Positions 10,498-21,816 of a stretch of DNA of 64,000 nt are shown piece by piece. Source of the stretch: Cynocephalus volans (taxonomy: Eukaryota; Chordata; Mammalia; Dermoptera; Cynocephalidae). A model generated the notes under the pieces. The model saw nothing but the letters and a program-made list of their open reading frames with translations. It searched no databases and had not been told where the DNA came from. Every line of letters begins with the position of its first letter. Positions within the stretch are counted from its first letter, which is position 1. The position numbers and the translations under genes are program-made. Where the stretch lies: assembly GCF_027409185.1 (NCBI RefSeq), contig NC_084468.1, positions 47,741,001 through 47,805,000 of the forward strand, written 5' to 3'.

Positions 10498-11050
10498 TAT
10501 ATACACAATGGAATATTATTCAGCTTTAAAAAAGAAGGAGATCCCACCATTTTCCACAACATGGATAAGCCTGGAGGACATTATGCTAAGTGAGATAAGA
10601 CAGACACAGAAAGAAAAATATTGCGTGATCTCACTTATATGTGGAATATAAAAAGAATAGAGGTCAAATACACAGAGAGAATGAAACAGTGGTTACCATG
10701 GGTGGGGTGGAGAGGAGAGGAGATGGGAGATGTAGGTTAAAGGACACAAAGTAGCAGATATGTAGGATGAACAAGTTTAGAGATAATGTACAACATGAGG
10801 ACTAGAGTTAATAAAATTGTATTATATTAGGTATTTTTAAGTAGTAGATTTTAGCTGCTCTTGTCACCAAAAAAATAAAAAAACAGAAAAAACCACTATG
10901 TGGATGACATGTTAATCTACTTCGCTACAGTAATCACTTTACTATCTATATGTATCCCATAACACCATGTTATAAACCTCAAATACATACAATAAAATTT
11001 ATTTTAGAATATTAGTGATAACTTGTGTGATAAATAAATAGAATTTTCTG

Positions 11051-11566
11051 CTATAATAACAAGAAATATTGTAATAGATATATCTCAGTGTTGATTGGTA
11101 TGGAAAGTAGACCCAGGTCGCACCACCATCCATTGACTAACACCCATGTGATGTGGGGGTTGGCTTGAGTACATGAGCAGGGAGTAAGCAAAGTGAAGTT
11201 GCAGGTGCATGCTAAATTGTGCCTATGTGGACTGTGGGCCAGGGTGCCAATGCGGACATGCGCAGGATGATTACGCAGAGGAACCAGGTTAGGAGAGAGA
11301 ACAGAGAGGTGCAGAGGGAAGCAAAGAGAGAGGAGAAGGAAAAGGGGGATGGGTGGGGGACGGGTTGCGGAGAAGCTCAGAGTAGAACCTGAGAGAGTAG
11401 CCTCCATTCCTGACAGCGCTTCCGGTTCCATCCTTGTGATTTTTTTTACTTCCTGTCCATGGATTCCCTTGGGCTCTCCCTGCTGCCTTACTTGTGCTAG
11501 TTTGTGAAGTTCTCTGTTCCTAAACTCAAAAGGGCTGATGAGACTGTAATTCCTGAGGACAGTCAT
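11051..11566 (-). other. unrecognised 171-codon open frame
   Basis: A single open frame from ATG at 11566 to a stop at 11051. The product is rich in Pro, Leu and Ser, with a Leu/Pro-rich stretch at residues 70-90. No domain, signal peptide or family resemblance was seen. It lies between two L1 fragments. It is most likely chance, helped by a CT-rich template, or part of an unrecognised repeat. I would not call it a gene. Confidence 0.3.
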
Positions 11567-11639
11567 TGAAACAGCAAAAAAGTTCTCTGAGCAGATTTGG
11601 AAAAGTACAGCCAGAATTATGCAGTGTTTCCCACTAGTA

Positions 11640-11960
11640 TTAAAGAGTGGGTTTCGATGTTCTTAGTGGTATGAACGAAAAATAAGTTTCAGCTAAATGC
11701 AGTGAGGTATCTTGGATTGGATCCTGGAACAGAAAAAGGATATTGATGGAAAAACTGGTGAAATCTGAATAAAATCTGGAGCTTGGTTGATAGTAATAAT
11801 AGTAATATTAACTTCTTAATTTTGACAAATGTACCATGGTTATGAAAGATGTTAGCATTAGGGGAAATTGATTGAAGGGTATCCAGGACTCTCTGTACTA
11901 TCTTTGCAACTTTCCAAATAGGTTTTACCTTATTCCAAAATATAAAGTCTTTAAAAAATA
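11640..11960 (+). mobile_element. old L1 3' UTR end
   Basis: Blocks AATAAAATCTGGAGCTTGG, TTGACAAATGTACCATGGTT, GATGTTAGCATTAGGGGAAA and CTCTGTACTATCTTTGCAAC, ending in ATTCCAAAATATAAAGTCTT, are a common 3' UTR of old L1M-type elements. No reading frame is included. Confidence 0.7.
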
Positions 11961-12009
11961 GCTTTCCATTCCTAGATAGAGAAGGAAGTAGAATGATGGG
12001 ATGGAAACA

Positions 12010-12200
12010 GCAGCTATAGCAGGAGTCAGAAAAACTGGGGTCAACCCTGGAAAACCTTGAATTCAAGTCCATGCTTGGCTCCCTCCTTGCTGTGCAGCCT
12101 TGGCCAAGATACTTCACCTCTCTGGCCCTCAGTTCCCTCATGAGTTCATGGTGCAGTTTGGGGAGACAATGACACTGACAGTGATGCTGTGGCTTGATGG
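12010..12200 (+). repeat. MIR SINE, diverged
   Basis: GTGCAGCCTTGGCCAAGATA, then CACCTCTCTGGCCCTCAGTT and CCCTCATGAG follow the MIR core order. The ends are poorly preserved. Confidence 0.6.
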
Positions 12201-12502
12201 TGCTGTAGGAGAGTGGGGAGCTGATCCAGCCTGGGCATCTGAACTGTGTATAAATGAGTTCAATACTCAGCTTGTGGTTGATACAGTACTTGCTTTTTGC
12301 AATTTGACAAATAAAGAAAAAAGATCATCATCACACATACCACAATTATAGCCTCTTTGCAGGTACATGGTATGTATTTAGATAATCACAAATCACAGTG
12401 CACACACATTTCGCTGGTCACTTTTTCAGTAACATTATCTCGTTGGCATTTTTAATGTTTGCAATAGTCCTCAGAAACATTTTAACTGTGAGGAAGCACA
12501 TA

Positions 12503-12579
12503 CAAGGGGTCTTCAAAAAGTTCATGATTTACATTATCTTTCAATTCTATTTTTCCACAAACTTTTTGAACTACCCTCA
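12503..12579. mobile_element. mariner-like MITE, copy 2
   Basis: A 77-bp element of the same family as 10416-10497: GGGGTCTTCAAAAAGTTCATG at the left and CCACAAACTTTTTGAACTACC at the right, with a shared interior TCAATTCTATTTTT. Flanked by TA at 12501-12502 and 12580-12581. Confidence 0.75.
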
Positions 12580-12660
12580 TATATATGGCATATATACGCC
12601 AGTAATATGCATATACATACATACATATGCATATATAGATAGACAATATGTACATATGTA
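12580..12660. repeat. AT-rich low-complexity (CATA/TATG)n
   Basis: Imperfect CATACATACATATGCATATA-type repeats follow the MITE directly. Confidence 0.7.
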
Positions 12661-12669
12661 TGCCAATAT

Positions 12670-12905
12670 AACATAGTGGTCAAGACCATGGCTATTGTGT
12701 CAGGCTCTGGGTTTGAATCCTAATTCTGCCACACACATCTTACTATCTGATGTTCAACCTCACCTGTGTCTCATCTTCCACACGAAGGGAAAATGATAGA
12801 ACTTGCTTCAAGAGACAATTGAGGTAACTAAATGAGGTAATGCATGCTGGAAACAGAGTATACTATCTAGCAGTAAACACTCAATAAAATATAGGCTCTT
12901 ATTAT
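12670..12905 (+). repeat. MIR SINE
   Basis: AGTGGTCAAGACCATGGCTA, GGGTTTGAATCCTAATTCTG, then AATGAGGTAATGCATGCTGG and a 3' ATAGGCTCTTATTATTAC give the whole MIR order. The middle is diverged. Confidence 0.75.
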
Positions 12906-12919
12906 TACAAAGTTTTTAT

Positions 12920-14335
12920 AGCTTGTAATAACAGGGACATTACAGAAATGTGAAAATCCTCCATAATTCTGCCCACACCACCCAAGATACTCATAGCAAC
13001 AATTTGGTGCATGTTTCTCCCCTACCCACACCTCCCCACTTTTATTTTTATACAGTTTTTAGCATATTATCATTCTCTCTTTTTCTTTTTTAACCAAAAG
13101 ACGAATAAACAAAGGATATTGTATATACCACCTCTAACTTGTTATTTTTATGGCAATGTTTACAGAATTAAGTCTTTCTTTTCAACAGCTGCATGAAATT
13201 TCATTGCCTCTATGGTGGTAGTTTATTTAATCTTTCCTATATTGAAGGACATTAGCTTATTTGCATTTTTTCCCACTAATAGAAACAGTACGGTAAAGAA
13301 TATAAACTGTATATATTGTTACCAATTTATAAAAGTGTCTCTGAGGAATAGAAGTGGAAATGATGGAGCAAAGGATATAAACATTTAAAATTTTAATAGA
13401 TGCTGTTAGATTTCCATCTGAAAAGATCTACACAATTTTCATCAACGCTTTTTATTAATCTTTCAAAAACTTTTTTAGGGAGAGGAGATGGGGAAAGCAG
13501 GTCAAAAGATACAAAGTAGCAAATACGTCAATGAACAAGTTGAAAGATATAATGTATAACATGAGGACTGTAGTTAACAATAGTATATTGTATTCAGTAT
13601 AGAAATGAGTAGATTATAGCTGCTTTTGCCACTGGGGGAAAAAGGGTAACCATGTGAGATGATGGATATGTTAATTTGTTCCACTATAATAAGCTTTTTA
13701 CTATATAGGTATTTTATAACATCATATTACATACCTTAGACACAATAAAATCTATTTTTTAAAAACTTTTTTAGTTTTGCCAGTATAACTGGCTAAAAGT
13801 ACTTCATTTGTTTTCATTTTATTTCTTTAATTACGAATAAAGCTATCCTATTTTTGCATGTCTTTTCCTATTTATCCCCATATGTCAAATGTTGGGGGTC
13901 TGTTTTATATTTTTCTCATTGATTTTTAAGTATTTTATATATGTATATATATACTCATATATATATGAGTATTAGGAATATGAACATTTTGTTACATATC
14001 TTGAAAATATTTCATCCCAACTTGTAAGCCTTTGCTTTAACTTTTTAATGCTTTTTGGAATGAAACGGCTGTTTCCATTTTTATGTTGTTAAATCCATCA
14101 ATCCTTTCCTTTACGAGTTCTTAGGTTAGTGGTTTAGTATAAAAGGTCTTCTTACTTCAATATGATTTAAGAGTTTCGCTATCTCTTTTTTTAGGATTTT
14201 ACATTTTTAGAATTTAAGTATGTGCTCCATCTGGAATTACTTTCGTGTATAGTATAAAATTGGAACCCAAGTTTTTTCCCCTGTGAGCTAATCTTTAATG
14301 ACTATGTAAAATTCCATAACCATCTCCTAGCTTCA
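12920..14335 (-). mobile_element. old L1 (L1M-type), ORF2 3' half and 3' UTR
   Basis: On the plus strand the reverse complement of L1 ORF2 reads in order: GGACATTAGCTTATTTGCAT, GGAATAGAAGTGGAAATGAT, ATAGATGCTGTTAGATTTCC, then, beyond a nested L1 end, ACTTGTAAGCCTTTGCTTTA and CTGGAATTACTTTCGTGTA. The frame is destroyed. A short AT palindrome lies at 13935-13970. Confidence 0.7.
13479..13760 (+). mobile_element. L1 3' UTR fragment nested in old L1
   Basis: A 5'-truncated L1 end (GGAGAGGAGATGGGGAAAGC, ATAATGTATAACATGAGGAC, 3' CACAATAAAATCTATTTTTT). A perfect 14-nt TSD (AAAAACTTTTTTAG) lies at 13465-13478 and 13761-13774. The host L1 continues on either side. Confidence 0.85.
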
Positions 14336-14815
14336 GTTTGTGGCCCATCCCTGAGACCCTTCCCACATTGTCGATAGACTTCCTTCTTATGACAAGCACT
14401 GTCTGAGCGTCCATCAGGTTGGGCACCAGGTGGTCCCTAAACTTATGTAACTCTGAGATTTAACTTAAGTTCCTTTTAGTGTCTCTCTGGGTTTTTGTTT
14501 CTTATCTGAGAATGGACCTCTTCCCTGGATGACTGACACCAGGAACCTCTGTCTGCCTGATGTGAGATCAGTCCAAACAGGGACATGATTGTACTTTAAA
14601 CACCTCTACTAGATCATCAACATCTCAATTTGACACAATAAATTCCAGGTCGTACAAGAGACACAGTCATACAAAGTGTTTGTGTGTGGAGGGGGTGGGT
14701 TGGGGAGATTTTCTGATCAAGAGAAATGAGCATTTTAGTGATCACTTGAAGCATATTGCCAATTACTTTCTCAAAGGGTGTAGTTACAATTTGGAAAGTC
14801 ACTGGCTATAACTGA
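14336..14815. other. unassigned
   Basis: No repeat family or exon recognised. Confidence 0.3.
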
Positions 14816-15140
14816 AAATGCCAGTTTCTTCAAACCCTTGCCAGGGTTGATATCATCATTTAAAACTGTTTTGGTCACTTATTAGATGAAAGTAATTTTT
14901 TAAAAGTTGCATCTCTGATTATTTCTGAAAACAAACATGCTTTTGCCTATTGGTTTCAGGATTATATGTGCACTTTCATGATTTTTATTTCTGTCCTTCA
15001 TCTGTTTGTTATTTGGAGTGTTTGGGTTTTTCTTGTCCATTTATGGACTCTTTGTATTAAAAATAGCAAACCTTTATTTCATATTTGCTGAATATTTTCC
15101 TCAATCTATTGTTTATTTTTTTTGTTTTGTTTTGAGTATT
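14816..15140 (-). mobile_element. old L1/HAL1-like fragment
   Basis: T-rich plus-strand text such as TTAGATGAAAGTAATTTTTT, TATATGTGCACTTTCATGAT and GGACTCTTTGTATTAAAAAT follows the reverse of the L1 ORF2 end region. Strongly diverged. Confidence 0.45.
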
Positions 15141-15144
15141 GGCT

Positions 15145-17030
15145 TATGGGTCACATGGAGGTTTGGTAGACATGATTTTATTTTCTATGTTAACAAGTTC
15201 AGAATGTTCTCCCCAAATTTTTGCCTATTCCTAGCCCAATTTCCTCTTCTTGAGGGGATTCAGGGGCACCTGCATAGTATCAAGACTTCAAGGGAGGGGA
15301 CCTGGGGATCAGTGCCCATTGTCACCACCCATCAGGGTGGCACCCTCGTTCCCATCTGGTCTTCAGCTGTTGGTCCATGCATGCTCCTCATCCCAACCCT
15401 GAGGCCTCTCCAGATCTGCCATCTGCTAGGGCCACAGCTGTGACTTCCCTGACCACACAGACCACACAGAGAACACCGTACTGTTCTGGTAGAAACTCAG
15501 GTCTGTGGGAAACTCTGAGGCTGACTCAGGCCTTCTCAGCTGACATAAACCATCATTTCTCCTCTGCTCTCCTGCACCAGGTTGAGCTTCAGGAACTCTT
15601 GGGGCCTACCCAGTTTCTTTCCAATCTTCAGTTTGCAGATGCGTCTTCCCAGGAGATGACAGGGCCCCATCTGGGTCACTCTTTTAAGTAGTTGAATATT
15701 TGTGTGTAGGAAGTTCGTGGGCAGTGGGGAGTGATGAGGCTTTTGGGTACAACAGCTGTGGTCACACGGAGGGAGAGATTGAATGGGGCATAGCTGCAGC
15801 AACGACCTCCCCCAATTCCTCAGGTGGTCCTGGAACTGGATGGCCCCTTAGAGTTATCCTGAGTTGAGGTGAGGGGGCTACATATTCTCCCACATGGGAG
15901 AATCATATTTTCTAGCTGTCTCCACGGAGGGGAGTAATCTTGGGTAGGTGGCCCCTTGCCATTCCTGCGGAGGGACTCAGGAGAACCCCATCAGCAGTCA
16001 ACACTCCTGGGAGCTGGGCAGATGAATGTTCAGTCCCAAAGGGGAGGATCTGGGCAGTTTTTAGAGTGTCCACTAACGTGGCCCACTGGCTTCGAAACTT
16101 TCTTTGTGCCCCTCGGCCCCTCTAAATCTCTTTTCACTCCTCAAACCACAGAATCTTTATCCAGTCTAGAAAGGTAGCCTGGCTTTTTTATATACTTCCT
16201 GATTCATTGTGTTTGCCCTGAGGCCTGGGATTTTGAAGTTCCAAAACCAAAAATGAGCCTCCTTTGTTAACTACATTCTGCTGTGTCATCCCTTGCTGAG
16301 GCAACAAAACAAAATGCCTAGCTGCCTAAATGTGGGGCAGAGAAGTGGGAACAGAAAATATCAGAACAAAGGTTCAACACATTACCCTGCCACATTCGAA
16401 AAACAATACACACTGTATAATGACTATTTGATGTGAACTACCCAAAGTGATGCTCCACAGATTCTTCTTGTCTGGGGACAACACAGAAGATAGAGGGATT
16501 CTCAAAAGGGCACCAAATCATACCTTGCTAGGGGGAAACATTTTAGTGGCCAGGGGATGGGGTGAGAAGGGGTTGGTGAAGTCTCTATATTTAGCAAAAG
16601 GAGCATGGATTTATTTATACATCTGAGATCACTGCATAAGATTGAGGTCTTTTCAGAGGCCCAAAGAGAAGGGATCCAAAGAACAGGATGATTCGTAACG
16701 TTTCGATCACAGCTCCTGAAACCAGTATATACCTTGAAGAAGCAGAAGACTTTCCTGCCTGGTTGATGTGACTCTGATTGACAGAGAGTTGGCGACAAGG
16801 CCTATAAATATCAGATACACTGGCCAGGTGTCCTGGGACAACATGGTGGCACCTCTGCTCCCAAGCTTCTGGTCTGCAAACTAGTCAATGTGAGTAAGAG
16901 GAAATGAGGAGTGGAGAAGAAGAAAAGCAGCCGAGGAGAGGCTTTGGTGGGGCTCTGAGTGGGTCTCTGGAAGTCTATGGAATGACGAATCATCACGGCT
17001 TGGTAAGCTCTTTTATGTCATGTACTTTCA
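15145..17030. other. unassigned 1.9-kb stretch
   Basis: No family recognised. Two open frames of 145 and 104 codons (15006-15443 and 15377-15691, plus strand) overlap in different frames and resemble no protein. This is one of the few long non-repeat stretches, so an unrecognised exon cannot be excluded by eye. Confidence 0.3.
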
Positions 17031-17104
17031 CATGTTTTTTTTTTTTTATTTAAAAGATTATTTTTATTTTATTTTTATTTTTATATGTATATATTTTTAC
17101 ACAC

Positions 17105-17385
17105 ATTTTAGATGCTTCTCGACTTAAGATGGGGTTACGTCTCCATAAACCCATTGCAACTTGAAAATATCTTGTCAAAAATGCATTTAATACACCTAAC
17201 CCACCGAACATCATAGCATAGCATAGTTTATCTTAAACATGCTCAGAACACTTACATTAGCCTATGGTTGGGCAAATTCATCTAATCCAAAATGTATTTT
17301 ACAATAAAGTGTTGAATATCTCATGTAATTTGTGGATACTGTACGAATACAACAAAATGGTTGTATGGGTACTCAAAGTACCCCT
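17105..17385 (+). mobile_element. Tigger-type DNA transposon fragment
   Basis: GATGCTTCTCGACTTAAGAT, ATACACCTAACCCACCGAAC and CATTAGCCTATGGTTGGGCA, then TGAATATCTCATGTAATTTG, match one end and the interior of a non-autonomous Tigger (pogo superfamily), related to the complete copy at 49128-49521. The right end is missing. It is preceded by a T-rich tract at 17035-17100. Confidence 0.7.
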
Positions 17386-18555
17386 AAGTTTTGATAGATA
17401 GATAGGATGGATATAGACACGTGTGGGTACGCATGTGCGTGTGTGTGTATCTGTACATACAGATGTATAAACAAACATTCACCTATTTCCCAGCTCTTCC
17501 TCTGAGAGGGCCTAGAAGCAATGATCCACCACTAGTAGTGAACACACCTAGCACCCAGGTCCAGATTTCTAAATATTATACTCTGCTGAAAGGAAGCAGA
17601 GCTCCTTGGAGATCCAGGGCTGAGGCACGGAAAAGAACAAGGTGAGCCTGGGACACCTTGTGCCAGAAAGTAAGGAAGTACTTAAAGAGTGATGGAAACG
17701 TGTCACAAAAGACACTGGGGACAGCCCGAAGAGGCTCCCATGGGCCAGATCAGGGACAATTTGCATACCAAAATAATGATAGTAAAGGTTTCTAACCTCT
17801 TGAATTAAGTAAGAATACAAGAGCTCACAGTAACATGATAAATAAATGAATAAGAGGGAAAAATTTTCCTTACACAATAATGTAAGCTAATCAATGTAGA
17901 AGAAATGATGGGATCAGGAAATCGCCATTTGTCAACCAACATAATAATAATTGATTCAGGCAAGCATCATCAATGATTGCTAAAACTAATGTATAAGAAT
18001 TTGAGGAGTAACAGAATATTTACACAGTCTCAAAGTATATTCCTACAAAGTACTTTTTAATTACAAAGGTAAATTGGTAACTTTGCAGTGGAGAAAGCTG
18101 ACAGATATCATCTCAATTAAAATATCAAAGTTGACATGGCCAGAAATGAAACTAATCAATTGGATGATCTTTCTGATATGATGCATTGGAGAGAGCAGAG
18201 ATACACTTCTGGGGGATTCCTGAGGCATTCAGGTTATGCATCCAAATTTAATTATGAAGAAATGTCAGACAAACCTAAATTGAGGGACATTCTACAAAAC
18301 AACTGGCCTGTTTTCTTTAAAAATGTCAGTGTCGTCTAATACGAGGAAAGACTCAGGAACTACTGGAGGCTGATGGAGACTAAAGAGGCATTGCAATAGA
18401 ATTCAGCACATGATCTCGGATTTTCTTTTGCTAAAAGAATGTTATTGGGAAAATTTTCAAAATCTCGATAGGGTCAGTATATTAGATAACAGTATTGTGT
18501 CAATATTAATTTCCTGATTTTGAACATTATACTGTGGTTTTTAAAAATAATTCCT

Positions 18556-18893
18556 TGTTTCTTTTTTAAGACAATTTTTTAGAGCAGTTTTAGGCTTTCA
18601 GTAAAATTGAGAGGCAGTTACAGAGATTTCCCATATATCCTCTAACTCCACACATGCATCTCCCACAGAGCAGTACATTTGTTACAACTGATAAACCTAC
18701 ATGACACGTCATTCTCACCCGAGTCCATGGTTTACATTAGGACTCACTCTTGGTGTTGTACTTTCTATGGGTTTGGACAAATGTATAATACCCTGTATCC
18801 AACATTGCAGTATCATACAGAATAGCTGGACTGCCCTAAAAATCCTTTGCACACCACCTATTCATCCCTCCCTCCCCATGAATTCTTTGCTTT
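18556..18893 (-). mobile_element. L1 fragment inserted in L1 3' UTR
   Basis: GAGCAGTTTTAGGCTTTCAG, CAGAGATTTCCCATATATCC, CTCTTGGTGTTGTACTTTCT and ATTCATCCCTCCCTCCCC are the reverse of an L1M 3' region. It divides the plus-strand L1 3' UTR around it. Confidence 0.65.
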
Positions 18894-18974
18894 TAGGAGC
18901 ACACAGTGAAGAATTTACAGGTATAGGGACATCATTTCTGTAACTCACTTTTAAACATTTTGGATACATACACA

Positions 18975-18975
<1 letters not shown>

Positions 18976-19009
<34 letters not shown>
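18976..19009. repeat. (CA)n microsatellite
   Basis: About 17 near-perfect CA units. Confidence 0.95.
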
Positions 19010-19013
<4 letters not shown>

Positions 19014-19149
19014 GAGAGAGAATGATAAAGCAAATGTAGTAAATGATAACATTTGAGGAACCTGGGTAATGAGTATCTAGGAATTCTTTGTACTATTCCT
19101 GCAACATTTTTATAAGTCTGAAATTGTATCAAAATTTTTTAACTAAAAA

Positions 19150-19275
19150 AAGAGGGGTAGGCTGAAAAGTAGAAGTGACTTAGGGACCTGCCCAAAGATA
19201 CATAGCAACAGTGGTAGAGACAAGATTCAATTTAGGTCTTCTGGTTCCAAGCCTAGTTGTCTTTCCTCTAAACGT
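19150..19275 (-). repeat. MIR SINE fragment
   Basis: AGTGACTTAGGGACCTGCCC, AAAGATACATAGCAACAGTG and GACAAGATTCAATTTAGGTC follow the reverse MIR core and head. Confidence 0.6.
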
Positions 19276-19289
19276 AATTCTAAATTTTT

Positions 19290-19680
19290 TGGGTGATTTT
19301 TATTTATTGTGGTAAAATTTACATAACATGAAAGTTACCATTTAAACCATCTTTAGGTGTACAATTCAGTGGCATTAAGTACAATCAAATGTTGTGCAGC
19401 CATCACCACTAACCATTTCCAGAACTTGTTCATTATCCTAAACAGAAGCTCTGTGTCCATTAAACAATAACTTCCCATTCCCCTTCTCCCCAGTCCCTGG
19501 CAACCACCATTCTACTTTATATGAATTGGATTTCTCTAGGTACCTCAGATAAGTAGAATTATGGTTCAGGGATGAACATGTGTATTTGTCCTTCTGTGAC
19601 TGGCTTATTTCACTCAACAAAATGTTTTCAGAGTTCATTTATGTCATCATACTCTTTTTTTTTCAAATCCTGAGCATGTA
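19290..19680 (-). mobile_element. old L1 3' region
   Basis: TGTACAATTCAGTGGCATTA, GTTGTGCAGCCATCACCACT, CAGTCCCTGGCAACCACCAT and TGACTGGCTTATTTCACTCA are the reverse of an L1M 3' region. Confidence 0.7.
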
Positions 19681-19689
19681 TGTGCAAGA

Positions 19690-20267
19690 AGTTCTGTGGA
19701 CACATGTGAACTGCCTGTTGTCAGCTCCAGCTCCCCAGAGGGAAAAGAACAGAAAAGAAGACCCCCTGATCCTCACAGCTCACAGACTGAAGTGTTACCT
19801 GACTCTGAGGAACAATTTCCTCCTGTGTGCACTCATCGCCTCCCTGCTGCAGTGAACAGGAGTAGAAAGAGTTTGGTCCTAGATTTGTGAGATGCTGAGA
19901 CCAGTGTGTATGTACGTCCTTCATCTTGCACAAAGCCTTACGTTTAGTATCAGTCTTGCTTGCAAGAGCCAAGATCCAAGTAAAACTACTCTATAAAGAT
20001 AAAAGTGATTTTACTGACTCATGTAACTGAAAAAGTCTAGGAATGAACTGCAGGCATGGCTCAATTCAGGGGCTCATACAGTGCTGTCAAAGCTCTGTCT
20101 TTTGTCATTTATCTGCTCTTTTCCTCTGTCTTGGCTTGTTCTCAGACAGTCTTGTATTAAAAAACAGCCATCATCAGCTCCAAGCTAACAGTCTACCTTC
20201 TTAGCAATTCCAGCAGAAAAATCGTTCCTCTTTTTCAATGATTGCAGCAAAAATTCTGGATTTACGT
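19690..20267. other. unassigned
   Basis: No family or exon recognised. Confidence 0.3.
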
Positions 20268-20274
20268 CTCATTG

Positions 20275-21816
20275 GTTGGGTTTATTTATTTATTTTAATT
20301 AATTAATTAATTAATTTTTATTGAATCATAATTGATTATACATATTTTTGGGATTCAGTGTTGCCATATGTTGATCAAATCAATATTACTAGTATGTGTA
20401 TTGTTACAAACAGTACTTATTCTTTATGCCCCTTGTCCAATCTCTCCCCACTCCCATCTCCCTCCCCCTCCCCCTCTAAATACCCTAGATTTCTTCTCTC
20501 CCTCTTAAAGAGTAATGGTTACTCTGTTGATTTGTTGCCTAGATGAACTGTACAATGCTGAGAGATGTGTTCAAGATCCCCAATATTATCATAGAGCAGA
20601 TGCTTCTTCTATTCCTCTGGAATGGGCTTTGTGGAGAGAGACATCCTCTTCTTTTCTTTGGTCTCTGCTGGTGACTCTCCTTGTGTCAATGCAAACCAGT
20701 GGCTGGTGGACCATCTGTGTGGTAGCTGTGATGTCTAACCACTTTCATGGCAGCCATGGTTAATGTGGTGGCTATGGTAGGCCACCCACATGGATGTGAT
20801 GTTTTTGGCATGCTCCTCAGTGCTGGTGGTGTGCCTGGTTGTGGGCTGGGGTTGGGGGTCCAGTCCCCAGTTCTGGCCCTGAGGCACTGGCAGTGTGCCT
20901 GGGTGTGGGTGGGGAGTCCAGTCCCTGGCTCCATACTTCAGGTCCCCTGGTGGCCCTGAGGTGCTGTTGTTGTGCCTGGGCTGGAACTAAGTTTTTGTCC
21001 TTTGCTTACTTCTAACACGGGCGAACTTCCTGTGGGAACCAGTACTTGAGCTGTATTGTTGAGCTAAGTTGCTGCTTTGCTGCTGTTTCCCTAGGGAAGG
21101 CTTTTTGGGCAGCTCAGGGTTTAATGGTTGACCTTATAGGTACTTCTGGCTCTCCAGAGACCCAGTGCACCTGGGTTGTGTAGAAACTCTGATCTGGGCC
21201 TGAGTTTTTTCATCAAACTGCACCCCATGCAATTCTGCATTCCCGACCAGTCTCCTCTGAGTGGTCCTGTACTGATTGGGGGGTGGATAGGCTGTCCTTG
21301 CTGTGTCCCAGTGTTCTCCTGGTGGGCCTGTCTCCCCCACCACCCATGCTCCAAATACTTCCCATGGGACAGGCCATGCACCGGTCCCTTGCAATGACTC
21401 ACCGGCCTCTGAATGGTTCCCCTTTTTCAGCTTTTCTGGCTCCTCACTCCTGTGTGGGTCCACAGGAACCCTATCAGTGGTCTTGCTTTCCTGGGGGTCA
21501 CCAAGGTCCTCTTCTCCCCTTCTTCCTCCAAGTAACTCCATCTGAAGGGCACAGCTGTGATTTCTGCTGGCTCCTGCTCCATGTGCTCAGCAGCTCCAGC
21601 CTTAAAGTGTCTGCAGCCCAAAATGCTCCAAGTAGTTTTTTCTTTCTCTCATGGCTTCTCCCTCCTTCATGAACTCTGTAGGTCTCTCCTCCTCTTCCCC
21701 CAAGCTCCAGCGGCCCCAGCTTGGCTGTTGTTACATATTTATAGTTGTAAATTGGTTGATTTGTGGGAGAGAGTGATGCTGAGGACCATCTATTCCACCA
21801 TCTTGACCAGAACTCC
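20275..21816 (-). mobile_element. L1-like element with both ends but no recognisable ORFs
   Basis: On the minus strand it starts GGGAGTTCTGGTCAAGATGG, TGGAATAGATGGTCCTCAGC, like an L1 5' UTR, and continues as about 1.2 kb of GC-rich sequence. It ends with an L1-like 3' part (GACAAGGGGCATAAAGAATA, then ATTATGATTCAATAAAAATT) and an (AATT)n/(AAAT)n tail. The TSD CTCATTG lies at 20268-20274 and 21817-21823, extending to 9 of 10 bases. At 1542 bp the interior lacks the A-rich ORF1 and ORF2 that a 6-kb L1 carries. It could be an internal deletion or a non-autonomous derivative. Confidence 0.7.
20830..20985 (-). repeat. short tandem units within the L1-like element
   Basis: TGTGCCTGG recurs at 20830, 20894 and 20971. 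The first two units share a G-rich stretch, CCAGTCC and TGGCCCTGAGG. Unit lengths are about 64 and 77 bp. They resemble diverged internal repeats of a 5' UTR. Confidence 0.6.

Larger units (their letters stand above)
8865..11010 (+). mobile_element. 5'-truncated L1: ORF2 3' part and 3' UTR, with nested insertions
   Basis: The sense strand shows the usual L1 ORF2 landmarks: CAAAACAGTATGGTACTGGC near 9324, ACCATATGATCCAGCAATCC at 10262, an AATGGAATATTATTCAGC block near 10508, then a 3' UTR ending in AATAAAATTTATTTTAG. The frame is broken many times. The TSD core ATTAGTGATAA is at 8854-8864 and 11011-11021. Inserts inside it are a young L1 end (about 8905-9215), a tailless SINE (9843-9952) and a MITE (10416-10497). 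Confidence 0.85.
17980..19140 (+). mobile_element. old L1 3' UTR, split by another L1
   Basis: ACATTCTACAAAACAACTGG, GAAAGACTCAGGAACTACTG, ATTTCCTGATTTTGAACATT, then after the insert GAGAATGATAAAGCAAATGT, TTCTTTGTACTATTCCTGCA and AAATTGTATCAAAATTTTTT form a typical old L1M/HAL1-like 3' end. A (CA)n microsatellite lies inside at 18976-19009. Confidence 0.65.

Noticed and set aside
11051..11566. 171-codon open frame on the minus strand as a gene
   Set aside because: No domain, no homology I recognise, no neighbouring gene structure, and a skewed Pro/Leu/Ser composition from a CT-rich template. Kept only as an unrecognised frame.
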